The translations under genes and the position numbers were made by a program. Source: Azoarcus sp. L1K30 (GTDB lineage Bacteria > Pseudomonadota > Gammaproteobacteria > Burkholderiales > Rhodocyclaceae). Taken from it: a stretch of DNA of 64,000 bases. Under the pieces are notes generated by a model. It was not told the origin of the DNA and searched no databases. It was given only the letters and a program-made list of their open reading frames with translations. Every line of letters begins with the position of its first letter. Position 1 is the first letter of the stretch. Shown here one piece after another: positions 1-8,108 of the stretch. The DNA lies in contig NZ_JAGRRD010000001.1 in NCBI RefSeq assembly GCF_018122735.1, positions 3,775,475-3,839,474 on the forward strand. Direction: 5' to 3'.

Positions 1-427
1 CCAGTTCGATCAACACCCCTTCGCCCCCGATCGGAAACTCGTCGTTGCCCTTCGGGTGCAGGAAGGTGATGTCGAAGCCGGCCGCGCCGCGGCGGATGCC
101 GCCGGGTGCAAAGCGTACGCCTTGAGCCGTCAGCCATTCCACCGCCTTGGGAAGATCATCGATCCAGATCCCGACATGGTTCAGCGGGGTGGCGTGAACG
201 GCGGGCTTTTTCTCGGGGTCGAAAGGCTGCATCAGATCGACCTCGACCTTGAACGGGCCAGCACCCATGGCACAGATATCCTCGTCCACATTCTCGCGTT
301 CGGAGACGAAGTTGCCGGTGATCTCGAGGCCAAGCATGTCTACCCACAAGGTCTTGAGTTTTTCCTTGCTGGGACCGCCGATGGCAATTTGCTGAATGCC
401 GAGGACTTTGAACGGACGCTGGGACAT
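1..427 (-). CDS. VOC-family (glyoxalase/epimerase-like) protein, 3' end outside window
   Basis: About 142 residues are visible from the ATG at 425-427; the C-terminus runs off the left edge. The protein has two beta-alpha-beta-beta-beta modules of the vicinal oxygen chelate fold and resembles lactoylglutathione lyases and methylmalonyl-CoA epimerases. Candidate metal ligands in the second module are the His of LNHVGI (about residue 84) and the Glu of LIEL near the end of the visible part. In the first module the usual His of the 'HIGI' strand is Gln (GIQQIAI, residues 10-16), so the metal site or reaction may differ from the classical epimerase. An in-frame SD-like AGGAG sits 7 bases before the ATG. 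It is transcribed away from the LysR cluster, so it may belong to a separate unit. Exact substrate unknown. Confidence 0.8.
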   Translation of the reverse strand, partial: MSQRPFKVLGIQQIAIGGPSKEKLKTLWVDMLGLEITGNFVSERENVDEDICAMGAGPFKVEVDLMQPFDPEKKPAVHATPLNHVGIWIDDLPKAVEWLTAQGVRFAPGGIRRGAAGFDITFLHPKGNDEFPIGGEGVLIEL

Positions 428-447
428 GAAGGACTCCTGGTTGGCGT

Positions 448-469
448 GGATTAATAATCCATAATTATA
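448..469 (-). promoter_or_regulatory. Probable promoter and operator of the VOC gene
   Basis: On the minus strand TATAAT (464-469) is a perfect -10 hexamer, 36 bases before the ATG at 427. No good -35 box is present at normal spacing. An inverted repeat GGATTA-A-TAATCC (448-460) lies over the expected transcription start, a normal position for a repressor site. Confidence 0.4.
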
Positions 470-541
470 GAGGATGGAGGCTCCAACAACGATGGGAAAT
501 CCAACGCGACGAATGGGGCGATTCAGAATGCGCCCGTGAAG

Positions 542-1444
542 CTATCGGCCAAAGAGGTTAAAGATGGTCTGCCTTAGCCAAGCGTGGGCAGGGTCTTTCT
601 GAAACCGCTGATGCCATATCAAGAGCACGTCAATCACTGGGGATTCCATCGGCGTTTCCACGTAACGGAGGTCGCCATGCAAGACCAGCAACTCGGCGAG
701 GTCGCGTGGAATGGTGGCGATCAGGTCCGAACGCTCAATGATGGGTAGCAGACTCATGAAGTGCGAGATATGTACCTTTACCCGTCGCTGGATGCCCTTC
801 GCCTTGAGAAACTGTTCAAAGACATGTTCTCGACCGCCGGGCGTGACCACCGCGTGTTCGAGCATGCAGAACTGCTCGATCGTGAGCGCGTCCCCGATGC
901 CGGGGTGATCCTTTCTGCAGATGCATACATGTTTGCTCTTGAACAGGCGCTGCTGAAAGAAGCCGCCGCGCCTTAGGTCCGGGAAATACCCGATGGCCAG
1001 GTCCACAGCCCCGGACTCCAGTGCCTCCGCCGCAACTTCGCGGGGGAGGCCGAACGTCTTCACACTGATCAGCGGTGCGGAAGAGGCGAGTGCCGACAGC
1101 AAGTTCGGGAGAAAGTTGACTTCCGCGATGTCGGGCGCCAGCAAGGAGAAGGACCGCTCGCTGAGGGAAGGGTCAAACGTCTTCGGCTTGAGGATGGCGT
1201 TCTCGATCGCCTGAACGATCTGCCTGACCTCAGGGCCCAGGGCTTCGGCCCTGGGTGTCGGCACCATGCTGCTGCCAGAGCGCACGAACAGCGGGTCGTC
1301 CATCAAGCTCCGCAGGCGATTAATCGCTGCGCTCATGGCAGGCTGACTCAGTCCCAGTGATTCACCGGCTTTGGTGACTTGCCGATGGCGAAACATCGCA
1401 TCGAAGACCAGCAGCAGATTGAGGTCGGTTGTTCTTGCATCCAT
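542..1444 (-). CDS. LysR-family transcriptional regulator (NahR/NodD-like)
   Basis: A 300-residue protein, normal for LysR regulators. An N-terminal winged HTH covers about residues 5-65, with the recognition region around GLSQPAMSAAINRLR; a periplasmic-binding-protein-like effector domain follows from about residue 90. The start used is the ATG at 1442-1444 (MDARTTDLNLLLVF), preceded by AGGAAA on the minus strand; the frame stays open further upstream, but that extension has no LysR similarity and would cover the divergent promoter. N-terminal wording resembles the NahR/LinR subgroup that responds to aromatic compounds. It is divergent from the catabolic genes beginning at 1563 and is the obvious candidate activator. 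The inducer cannot be told from sequence. Confidence 0.92.
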   Translation of the reverse strand: MDARTTDLNLLLVFDAMFRHRQVTKAGESLGLSQPAMSAAINRLRSLMDDPLFVRSGSSMVPTPRAEALGPEVRQIVQAIENAILKPKTFDPSLSERSFSLLAPDIAEVNFLPNLLSALASSAPLISVKTFGLPREVAAEALESGAVDLAIGYFPDLRRGGFFQQRLFKSKHVCICRKDHPGIGDALTIEQFCMLEHAVVTPGGREHVFEQFLKAKGIQRRVKVHISHFMSLLPIIERSDLIATIPRDLAELLVLHGDLRYVETPMESPVIDVLLIWHQRFQKDPAHAWLRQTIFNLFGR

Positions 1445-1446
1445 GT

Positions 1447-1504
1447 GGTGGATTTCCTGTATCCATGAAATCGTCTTGGTGGATTCTACATCGCCTTCTA
1501 AACT
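1447..1504 (+). promoter_or_regulatory. Divergent LysR/catabolic-operon promoter with repeated site
   Basis: TTGGTG (1476-1481), a 17-base spacer and TAAACT (1499-1504) form a plausible sigma-70 promoter for the gene at 1563. The octamer GGTGGATT occurs at 1447-1454 and again at 1478-1485, 31 bp apart (about three helical turns), the second copy overlapping the -35 box. ATCCA (1461-1465) and TGGAT (1480-1484) form an interrupted inverted repeat of the kind LysR regulators bind. Function is inferred from position. Confidence 0.5.
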
Positions 1505-1562
1505 CGTCTCAAAGAATTGAGCTCCCGCCACTTGGCAGGGAAGGTCATCAAGGAGACAAAGC

Positions 1563-1988
1563 ATGAACGAACTTTCGTTGGACGCTGCGCAGCGCATCAT
1601 TGCAGACGCGCTGGTCGCTTCGCGCGATGCTGGCTACAAGCCTATGGCCGTTGCAGTGGTGGACAAGGCTGGGCACTTGAAGGCCTTTGCGCGTGAAGAC
1701 GGTGCCAGCATGTTTCGTTCCGATATAGCGCTGGCCAAAGCGTGGGGCGTGGTGGGCATGGGGGTTTCCAGCCGCCAGCTGGCCCAGCGCGCGGCCGACA
1801 ACCCCAACTTCTTCGTCTCGCTGGCGGCGACGTCCCAAGGGCGGTTTCTTGCGCAGACGGGCGCCGTGCCCATCCGCACCCCCGAGGGCGAATTGCTCGG
1901 GGCGGTGGGGGCCAGCGGCGGAACGGGTGACGAGGATGAGCAGGTGTGCATCGCCGGCGTTCGCGCCGCTGGACTCCGGTTCGACTGA
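1563..1988 (+). CDS. GlcG/HbpS-family (DUF336) protein
   Basis: A 141-residue cytosolic protein of the GlcG/HbpS fold, with the typical N-terminal helix (SLDAAQRIIADAL), the strand MAVAVVDKAGHLKAF, and a glycine-rich C-terminus (GAVGASGGTGDEDEQ). No signal peptide, so it is not the secreted HbpS form. AAGGAG at 1553-1558 gives a strong SD. Members occur as small accessory genes in many aromatic and glycolate catabolic operons; some bind haem, but the biochemical role is generally unproven. First gene of the plus-strand island, followed almost without a gap by the amidohydrolase. Confidence 0.85.
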   Translation: MNELSLDAAQRIIADALVASRDAGYKPMAVAVVDKAGHLKAFAREDGASMFRSDIALAKAWGVVGMGVSSRQLAQRAADNPNFFVSLAATSQGRFLAQTGAVPIRTPEGELLGAVGASGGTGDEDEQVCIAGVRAAGLRFD

Positions 1989-1997
1989 GTGCCCGCC

Positions 1998-3008
1998 ATG
2001 TCCTGCAGATGTGGTGTTGACGTGCACGCTCACGTCGTTCCTGCGCAGTTTCCCCGGTCGCTGACAAACCCGTCACCCCGTGGTTGGCCGTCGACAGTCG
2101 AAGCCGGTGCCTGTCACCGGCAGGTGATGATTGATGGCAAGAACTACCGCACGGTATCCGATCATTGCTGGAGCACCTCTCGCCGACTGGCCGATTTCCA
2201 GGAGTTGGGTCTTTCGCTGCAGGTGATCTCTCCGATGCCCGAGCTTTTGGGGTACTGGCTGCCGGCTGCCGACGGTGCCTTGTTGGCCCGCTACATGAAT
2301 GAACAGATCGCCGCCATGGTGGCAGAGTCTGGTGGCCGGCTGCTGGGCATGGGCACGGTGCCGTTGCAGGACATGAATCTGGCGCTCGCCGAACTGCCGC
2401 ATCTGAAGCACAGCCTGGGTCTGGTGGGGGTGGAGGTTGGTAGCAACATCAACGGAACGGTGATCGGCGATCTGGCTTTCGACCCGTTCTTTGAGGCTTG
2501 TGTCGATCTGGACATCCCGGTCTTTGTTCACGCGCTGCGACCCGCGGGCATGGATCGCCTGGTCGGGCCGGCACCCTTGCAGCAAATCCTGGCCTATCCG
2601 ACGGACGTGGGCCTGGCTGCGGCATCGGTGCTTACCTCGGGCCTGCTCAGGCGCCATCCTCGGCTGCGCATCGCCTTCAGTCATGGCGGTGGCACGCTCG
2701 CCAGCTTGCTGCCACGACTGCGCCAGTCGATGTCCGTGTTTCCTGCGATCGCTGAGTGTCTGGTTCTGGATCCGGCTGAGCAGGTCCGCTCCATGTACTT
2801 CGACACCCTCGTGTTCGACGGCCCCATGTTGCGTCATCTCGTGAATGTGTTTGGTGCCACACAGCTGATGGTGGGAACCGACTACCCATTCAACTTCCGC
2901 GACCAAAAGCCCATGCAGCGCCTCGAACAGTCCGGATTCGATGCAACAGTCATTGAGCAGTTATCTCACCTGAATGCCCGACGCTATCTCGGCATCACCA
3001 ACCATTGA
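1998..3008 (+). CDS. Amidohydrolase-2 family (ACMSD-like) hydrolase/decarboxylase
   Basis: About 336 residues, (beta/alpha)8 amidohydrolase of the ACMSD/gamma-resorcylate decarboxylase group. Visible metal-site elements are VDVHAH near the N-terminus (HxH), PVFVHA in the middle, SHGGG and the late GTDYPF aspartate. Family members decarboxylate or hydrolyse ring-fission products and aromatic acids through a single divalent metal. The GTG at 1989, directly after the upstream stop, is an alternative start that adds three residues; neither start has a good SD, which suggests translational coupling. Position between the HbpS-like gene and the ring-cleaving dioxygenase suggests it acts on a pathway intermediate. 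Whether it decarboxylates or hydrolyses cannot be told. Confidence 0.85.
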   Translation: MSCRCGVDVHAHVVPAQFPRSLTNPSPRGWPSTVEAGACHRQVMIDGKNYRTVSDHCWSTSRRLADFQELGLSLQVISPMPELLGYWLPAADGALLARYMNEQIAAMVAESGGRLLGMGTVPLQDMNLALAELPHLKHSLGLVGVEVGSNINGTVIGDLAFDPFFEACVDLDIPVFVHALRPAGMDRLVGPAPLQQILAYPTDVGLAAASVLTSGLLRRHPRLRIAFSHGGGTLASLLPRLRQSMSVFPAIAECLVLDPAEQVRSMYFDTLVFDGPMLRHLVNVFGATQLMVGTDYPFNFRDQKPMQRLEQSGFDATVIEQLSHLNARRYLGITNH

Positions 3009-3021
3009 ATGGAGGAGTTCC

Positions 3022-3930
3022 GTGTCTCATGCATCGTCTTTGGTTCGCGCTCTGAGGAGCATTGCGCTCTACGTGCCCGACCTCGTAAAAGCGGAGCAGT
3101 TCTACACCGAGGTCTGGCATTTGCAGGTCGTGTCGCGTGTGGATAATGCGATCTATCTCGCAGGGGCCGGACAGGATCATCACCTGCTATCGCTGCATCA
3201 GCGTGATGGCGAAACGGGCATTCGCCACGTGACCCTGCGCGCATGCGACCTGAAGGCGCTGGATGAAGTTGCGCGCCGAGCCGTGAGCGCTGGGGGTCGT
3301 GTCGTGTCGGATTTGGCGCCTTGTGAGGAGCCTGGTGGCGGCACGGCGGTGGTTGTGGCCGACCGTGACGGCCGGCGCTTCCAGTTGGTGTGCGGTGATG
3401 AACGGGTGGATGGACGTCCCAGCGATCCGGATCAACCCATCCGCCTCGCGCATGTGGTGCTCAACTGCCAAGACGTTGAGGACACGCAAAGCTTCCTGGA
3501 GATGGCGCTCGATTTTTCGCTGTCCGACCGGACCCGCATCATGGCCTTCATGCGCTGCAATAGCGACCACCACTCGATTGCACTCGGCGACACAGACAAC
3601 AATGCCTTGAATCACATCGCCTTCCTGATGCCGGATCTGGATGCGGTGATGAGAGGCGGTGGCCGCATGCGCGATGCGGGATACGAAATCGCCTGGGGGC
3701 CCGGCCGTCACGGTCCAGGCAACAACGCTTTCAACTACTTCATTGGCCCGTTTGGCGAGGTCATTGAATACACCGCTGAGGTCGAGCAGATCGATGACAG
3801 CTACCACGTCGGTGGCCCGTCTGACTGGACCTGGCCACCCGGGCGCATTGACCAATGGGGTATTTCAGCTATACCCGCTGCCACTCTGAAGCAGGCGCAG
3901 CGCAGTGTGTTCTTCTCAACCCATCCCTGA
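3022..3930 (+). CDS. Extradiol ring-cleavage dioxygenase, two-domain VOC family
   Basis: 302 residues, the usual length for type I extradiol dioxygenases with two VOC modules. The C-terminal catalytic module shows the 2-His-1-carboxylate Fe(II) pattern: His in LAHVVLNC, His in LNHIAFLM and Glu in GEVIEYTAE. The reaction would open a catechol-type ring next to the hydroxyls with O2. I place the start at GTG 3022 because GGAGG sits at 3011-3015, 6 bases before it; the open frame reaches back into the upstream gene. The next genes are the FAH-family hydrolase and the FAD monooxygenase, so the pathway reads hydroxylation, meta-cleavage, hydrolysis. The natural catechol is unknown. Confidence 0.9.
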   Translation: MSHASSLVRALRSIALYVPDLVKAEQFYTEVWHLQVVSRVDNAIYLAGAGQDHHLLSLHQRDGETGIRHVTLRACDLKALDEVARRAVSAGGRVVSDLAPCEEPGGGTAVVVADRDGRRFQLVCGDERVDGRPSDPDQPIRLAHVVLNCQDVEDTQSFLEMALDFSLSDRTRIMAFMRCNSDHHSIALGDTDNNALNHIAFLMPDLDAVMRGGGRMRDAGYEIAWGPGRHGPGNNAFNYFIGPFGEVIEYTAEVEQIDDSYHVGGPSDWTWPPGRIDQWGISAIPAATLKQAQRSVFFSTHP

Positions 3931-3948
3931 ATCTGCGAGAGATTACTT

Positions 3949-4815
3949 ATGAAACTCATGACATTCATTTCCAGCGGCGCCCAGCACATCGGATTGGTCG
4001 AAGACGGCCACGTGGTGGACCTCAATGCGTTCGACGCTTCGCTGCCCGGCAGCATTCGCTCGGCGCTTGAAGCAGGTGTCGATCTGGTGGCGCTCGCAGC
4101 CAAGGCCCGGCAATCAGATGCAGAACGCTTGCCGCTGGAGTCGCTTGAACTGGCAACGCTCATCCCGGAGCCGGGCAAGATCGTTTGTCTGGGGCTGAAC
4201 TATTTCGATCACGCGAAGGAAAGCGGGCGTGAGAAGCCTGATTACCCCTGGCTCTTTTTCCGCGGCAAGAGTTCGCTGATGGGCCATGGCCAGCCGGGCA
4301 TCGTGCCCAAGGTGTCGGATCGATTCGACTACGAGGCCGAGCTTGCTGTGGTGATCGGTCGCACGGTGCCGCGCCATGTGTCGCAGGCAGATGCGCTGCA
4401 GTATGTCTTTGGCTACACCTGTTTCAACGACATGTCGGTGCGCGACTATCAGAAGCGCACGCCGCAATGGACGATCGGCAAGAACTTCGATGCGACAGGC
4501 GCGCTGGGGCCCGTTCTGGTCACCGCCGACGAATTGCCGGAGGGGGCCAAGTCCCTTCGCATCCAGGCCCGTCTTAACGGCGCTGTCATGCAGGACGCCG
4601 ACACCAGCGACATGATCTGGTCCGTGGCGGAAACCATTGCACTGCTGTCCGATTGCATGACCCTGGAGCCGGGGGATGTCATCGCGATGGGCACCCCTGC
4701 AGGTGTGGGCCAGTCGCGCACACCGCCGGTCTGGATGAAAGCCGGTGATGTGATCGAGATCGAAATCGAGCGCATTGGTCTGTTGGTCAACCCCATCCAC
4801 GCCGAGGTGGCTTGA
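3949..4815 (+). CDS. Fumarylacetoacetate hydrolase (FAH)-family protein
   Basis: 288 residues. After an N-terminal segment of about 70 residues comes the FAH fold with the metal-binding ExE (E129, E131 in FDYEAELAVVIG), D161 (CFNDMSVRD), the lysine of IGKNFD and the late GDVIAMGTPAGVG loop. The family hydrolyses C-C bonds of acylpyruvates, or isomerises/hydrates 2-oxo-diene acids after ring cleavage. Directly downstream of the extradiol dioxygenase and one base before the monooxygenase start, so it probably processes the meta-cleavage product. Whether it is a hydrolase, isomerase or hydratase is not decidable here. Confidence 0.92.
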   Translation: MKLMTFISSGAQHIGLVEDGHVVDLNAFDASLPGSIRSALEAGVDLVALAAKARQSDAERLPLESLELATLIPEPGKIVCLGLNYFDHAKESGREKPDYPWLFFRGKSSLMGHGQPGIVPKVSDRFDYEAELAVVIGRTVPRHVSQADALQYVFGYTCFNDMSVRDYQKRTPQWTIGKNFDATGALGPVLVTADELPEGAKSLRIQARLNGAVMQDADTSDMIWSVAETIALLSDCMTLEPGDVIAMGTPAGVGQSRTPPVWMKAGDVIEIEIERIGLLVNPIHAEVA

Positions 4816-4816
4816 C

Positions 4817-6358
4817 ATGTCCGATCGCATCTACGACGTTGCCATTGTTGGTTTCGGCCCGTCGGGGGCGGTGGCGGCCACATTGTTGGGGCAGGCGGGG
4901 CTGGATGTCTGGGTGGCCGATCGCTTATCCGAGGTCTATGAGATTCCCCGAGCCATTGCGCTGGACCACGAAATCATGCGGGTGTTCCAGCAGATGGGGG
5001 TGGTGCAGGCCATCGAACGGTATCTTGAGCCCTTCACTCCGTCGGAGTATTACGGCGTGGATGGGCAGCTGATTCGGCGCATGACCATGGTGGAGCCGCC
5101 GTATCCGCAGGGCTACACCCCATCGTTGGTCTTCACTCAGCCGCCGGTGGAGCGGGCCTTGCGCGCCCGCGTCTCGCAGCTGCCCAATGTGCATGTGGCC
5201 TTGTCAACCGAGGTGCAGTCCGTTGAGCAGGACGACAACGGTGTGAGTCTGCACATCAAGCAGGCGGATGGACAAACGGGCCAGGTTCGCGCTCGCTGGG
5301 CACTGGCATGCGACGGTGGCGCCAGTGGCGTTCGTGGTCAGCTGGGCGTCGGGCTGCAAGACCTGGACTTCGACGAGCCTTGGCTGGTGGTGGACGTCCT
5401 GGTGAACGCCAAAGGGCTTGAGAAACTTCCCAAGACCAGCGTCCAGTTCTGCGAACCCGAGCGCCCTTGCACCTACGTGATCGGTCCCGGGAATCATCGA
5501 CGCTGGGAGATATCGCTCAAGCCAGGTGAAGACCCCAAAGAGGCCGCGACGCAGGCACGCACTTGGGCGTTGCTCTCGCGCTGGTTGACTCCCGAGGACG
5601 GTGAGATCTGGAGGCAGTCGAGCTACCGGTTTCATGCCCTGGTCGCCGAGAAATGGCGTGTGGGGAGGGTTTTCCTCGCGGGTGACGCCGCGCACATGCA
5701 GCCACCGTTCCTGGGGCAAGGCATGTGTCAGGGCATCCGGGACGTGGCCAACCTTTGCTGGAAGCTTGTGGCAGTGCTGGGTGACCAGTTGCCGACCGCG
5801 GCGGTCGATACGCTGCTGAACAGTTACGGCGATGAGCGTGGTGCGCATGTGCGCGAACTGACCACGCGGATCAAGGCTGTGGGTGCAGTCATTTGCGAAC
5901 GCGATGAGAACAAGGCCCGCGACCGCGATGCCCGCCTGCTCGCTGAATGCGGTGGTGTTGTGAAGGATACGCCGCGCCAGGACGTAATGCCGGCCTTGAG
6001 CGCCGGGTTGGTCAGGATGTCACCAGGTTGTGGCGCGCTGTTCCCGCAGCCATGGCTGCTGGTGAATGACCAGCGCATGCGCATGGACGAACTGCTGGGC
6101 AACGGTTGGCGACTGGTCATGATCGGGGCGACGGAAGTGGTGCCGCCTGTCTCGCTGACCGAGAAGCTGAAGCTCTGCGTCGCGGCCTTTGGCCCCGCTC
6201 ATTTGCAGGAGGCCGACGGTGTCGTCCAGGCCTGGTTCGCTCGTCACGGTGTCACCGCCGCGGTGGTTCGGCCGGACAACTATGTCTACGGCACCGCGAG
6301 CGGAGCTGAAGGCACACTCGAGCTGCTGAAAGCCCTGGCCAAGGCGCTGTCGATCTGA
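4817..6358 (+). CDS. FAD-dependent aromatic monooxygenase (MhpA/phenol hydroxylase-like)
   Basis: 513 residues, group A flavoprotein hydroxylase. Visible signatures: Rossmann GFGPSG (residues 12-17), the DG motif around ACDGGASGVR, and the FAD ribityl-binding GDAAH (from residue 289) followed by PPFLGQGMCQGIRD. These enzymes use NAD(P)H and O2 to hydroxylate phenols ortho to an existing hydroxyl. Start ATG 4817 lies one base after the FAH stop, indicating tight coupling. The gene pair dioxygenase/monooxygenase resembles the layout of 3-hydroxyphenylpropionate and trihydroxytoluene pathways, but the substrate cannot be assigned. It is about 40 residues shorter than E. coli MhpA, with a reduced C-terminal thioredoxin-like part. 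Confidence 0.92.
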   Translation: MSDRIYDVAIVGFGPSGAVAATLLGQAGLDVWVADRLSEVYEIPRAIALDHEIMRVFQQMGVVQAIERYLEPFTPSEYYGVDGQLIRRMTMVEPPYPQGYTPSLVFTQPPVERALRARVSQLPNVHVALSTEVQSVEQDDNGVSLHIKQADGQTGQVRARWALACDGGASGVRGQLGVGLQDLDFDEPWLVVDVLVNAKGLEKLPKTSVQFCEPERPCTYVIGPGNHRRWEISLKPGEDPKEAATQARTWALLSRWLTPEDGEIWRQSSYRFHALVAEKWRVGRVFLAGDAAHMQPPFLGQGMCQGIRDVANLCWKLVAVLGDQLPTAAVDTLLNSYGDERGAHVRELTTRIKAVGAVICERDENKARDRDARLLAECGGVVKDTPRQDVMPALSAGLVRMSPGCGALFPQPWLLVNDQRMRMDELLGNGWRLVMIGATEVVPPVSLTEKLKLCVAAFGPAHLQEADGVVQAWFARHGVTAAVVRPDNYVYGTASGAEGTLELLKALAKALSI

Positions 6359-6369
6359 GGCGGATGAAC

Positions 6370-6996
6370 ATGGGCACGACCTACACCCTCTACTTTTCGC
6401 CCGGTGCCTGTTCGCGCGTCGCGATGACGGCGCTTGAGGCGGCGAACGCTGTCTACGACGCGCGCCTCGTGCGACTGGCAGAGGGTGAGCAACTGCGTGA
6501 GCCATTTCGCAGCCAGAACCCGAAGGGCAAGGTGCCGGTGTTGGTGACGGCAGACGGTGTGCTCACCGAACTGCCCGCCATTGCGCAATACCTGCACGCC
6601 AGATTCCCCGATGCCGGGCTGCTGAGCGATGGCTCCGCGATGGATCGGGCCACATCTCTGGCCTGGATGGCCTGGTGTGCTTCGACTTTGCATCCTGCGC
6701 TCTACCGCATCCGCATGTCGCATCGGATTCATCCGGATGCCGCGCAGCATGGTCCGATTCGGCAGGCCGCCGCGGCGGAGCTGACGGACCAGTTGCAGGT
6801 GGCGTGCCTGCCCTTGAGCAAGGGCGACTGGTTGATGGGGCAGCAATGGTGCCTCGCAGATGCCTACCTGTACTGGGTGATCGAGCGCGCCCTGGCGTCA
6901 AACGCCAATGTGGTGCTTGATCCCGTCATACAGGCCTGGCGCGAACGCTGCGCGGAGTGGCCCGCCTGGACGCGAGCGATACAGCGAGAAGCCTGA
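6370..6996 (+). CDS. Glutathione S-transferase family protein
   Basis: About 208 residues with an N-terminal thioredoxin-like domain (TLYFSPGACSRVA, then the cis-Pro/ELP glutathione-binding segment VPVLVTADGVLTELPAI) and an all-helical C-terminal domain. Start at ATG 6370 is preferred over 6364 because GAGG at 6357-6360 is correctly spaced. GSTs inside aromatic operons often act as glutathione-dependent isomerases of ring-fission products, dehalogenases or epoxide-opening enzymes; the SPGACS N-terminus is like the beta-class. Which reaction applies is unknown. It is the last gene of the ring-cleavage block before the transport-like genes. Confidence 0.88.
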   Translation: MGTTYTLYFSPGACSRVAMTALEAANAVYDARLVRLAEGEQLREPFRSQNPKGKVPVLVTADGVLTELPAIAQYLHARFPDAGLLSDGSAMDRATSLAWMAWCASTLHPALYRIRMSHRIHPDAAQHGPIRQAAAAELTDQLQVACLPLSKGDWLMGQQWCLADAYLYWVIERALASNANVVLDPVIQAWRERCAEWPAWTRAIQREA

Positions 6997-7034
6997 GAGC
7001 TTCAAGGCAAATACAAGAAATGGAGACACCAATA

Positions 7035-8108
7035 ATGAATACGATAGCAAGATCCTGCAGGCGTTATTCGCCTTGGGCTCTGGTGCTGCTGTCCTGGATG
7101 CAGGTTGCCACCGCGGCGCCGGTAGTGCCGGCCCTGATTCGCCCTGCACTGATGGTTAAGGTGCCCGAGAAGTCGGCATTGATGGGCGTCACGCGCGCTG
7201 GCAACAGACTGGTAGCGGTGGGCGAACGCGGTGTGATCGTCTATTCCGACGACCAGGGTAAGCGCTGGACGCAGGGGAAGGTGCCCACCAGCGTCGGCCT
7301 CACCGCTGTGCAGTTTGTGGACGCGCAAACGGGCTGGGCCGTCGGTCACGGCGGCACAGTGTTGCTCTCCCGCGATGGCGGTGCCACCTGGGCGGTGCAA
7401 CTCGATGGTCATCGAGCCGCCAAGCTGGCGCTCGATGCCGCCCAAGCCTCAGGAAAGGACGAGGCCATCGCCGAAGCCGAGCGCTTGGTTGCGGACGGCG
7501 CCGACAAGCCTTTCTTCGACCTCCACTTCAGCGATGCCAGAAATGGACTGGTGGTGGGAGCCTACAACCTTGTCCTTCGCACAGCCGACGGCGGGCAAAC
7601 CTGGACCAGCCTGTCGCATCAGTTGCCCAATCCTCGCGCCCTGCACGTCTACAAGGTCTGCGTTCGCGGCCAGGAGGTATTGATGGCGGGCGAGCAAGGT
7701 CTGGTAATGCACTCATCGGATGCGGGTGCCTCATTCCGGTCGGTCGAGTTGCCCTATGAAGGCAGCTACTTCACCGCAGAGTTGCCAGGACCGGGTGAGA
7801 TGATCGTGGCAGGCATGCGAGGCAACGCCTTCATCAGCCGAGATGCCGGAACCACCTGGGAGGCACTGGCGGTGAAAGGCGGTGCGGCATCCAGCTTTCA
7901 GGCGTCACACGTCGATCAACGCGGTCGTACCTGGTTGGCCAACCAGGCGGGGGGGTTATTCCGTCTCGATGGCGATCAGCTGCTGCCCGTGGGCAAGAAT
8001 CTGCCCCCCGTGACGGGCTTGCTCGTGCTCCAGGATGAGCTCGCGCTGACCCTTTCCATGACAGGTGCGCGCGTCTTGCCCCTGAACGTTGCTGGAGGTA
8101 AGCCGTGA
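7035..8108 (+). CDS. Exported YCF48/BNR-repeat beta-propeller protein
   Basis: 357 residues with an N-terminal signal peptide (about residues 1-27, ending ATAAP) and then repeated sialidase/BNR-type blades such as VGHGGTVLLSRDGGATW and later copies with the same S-x-D-x-G-x-TW pattern. It resembles the YCF48/Hcf136 photosystem-II assembly factor fold but comes from a non-photosynthetic context. The ATG at 7035 is followed by the Sec signal; upstream in-frame sequence is inside the GST 3' end. Its stop overlaps the start of the MMPL permease by one base, so the two proteins are very probably partners: a periplasmic propeller with an inner-membrane RND-like permease. Function inferred. Confidence 0.85.
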   Translation: MNTIARSCRRYSPWALVLLSWMQVATAAPVVPALIRPALMVKVPEKSALMGVTRAGNRLVAVGERGVIVYSDDQGKRWTQGKVPTSVGLTAVQFVDAQTGWAVGHGGTVLLSRDGGATWAVQLDGHRAAKLALDAAQASGKDEAIAEAERLVADGADKPFFDLHFSDARNGLVVGAYNLVLRTADGGQTWTSLSHQLPNPRALHVYKVCVRGQEVLMAGEQGLVMHSSDAGASFRSVELPYEGSYFTAELPGPGEMIVAGMRGNAFISRDAGTTWEALAVKGGAASSFQASHVDQRGRTWLANQAGGLFRLDGDQLLPVGKNLPPVTGLLVLQDELALTLSMTGARVLPLNVAGGKP

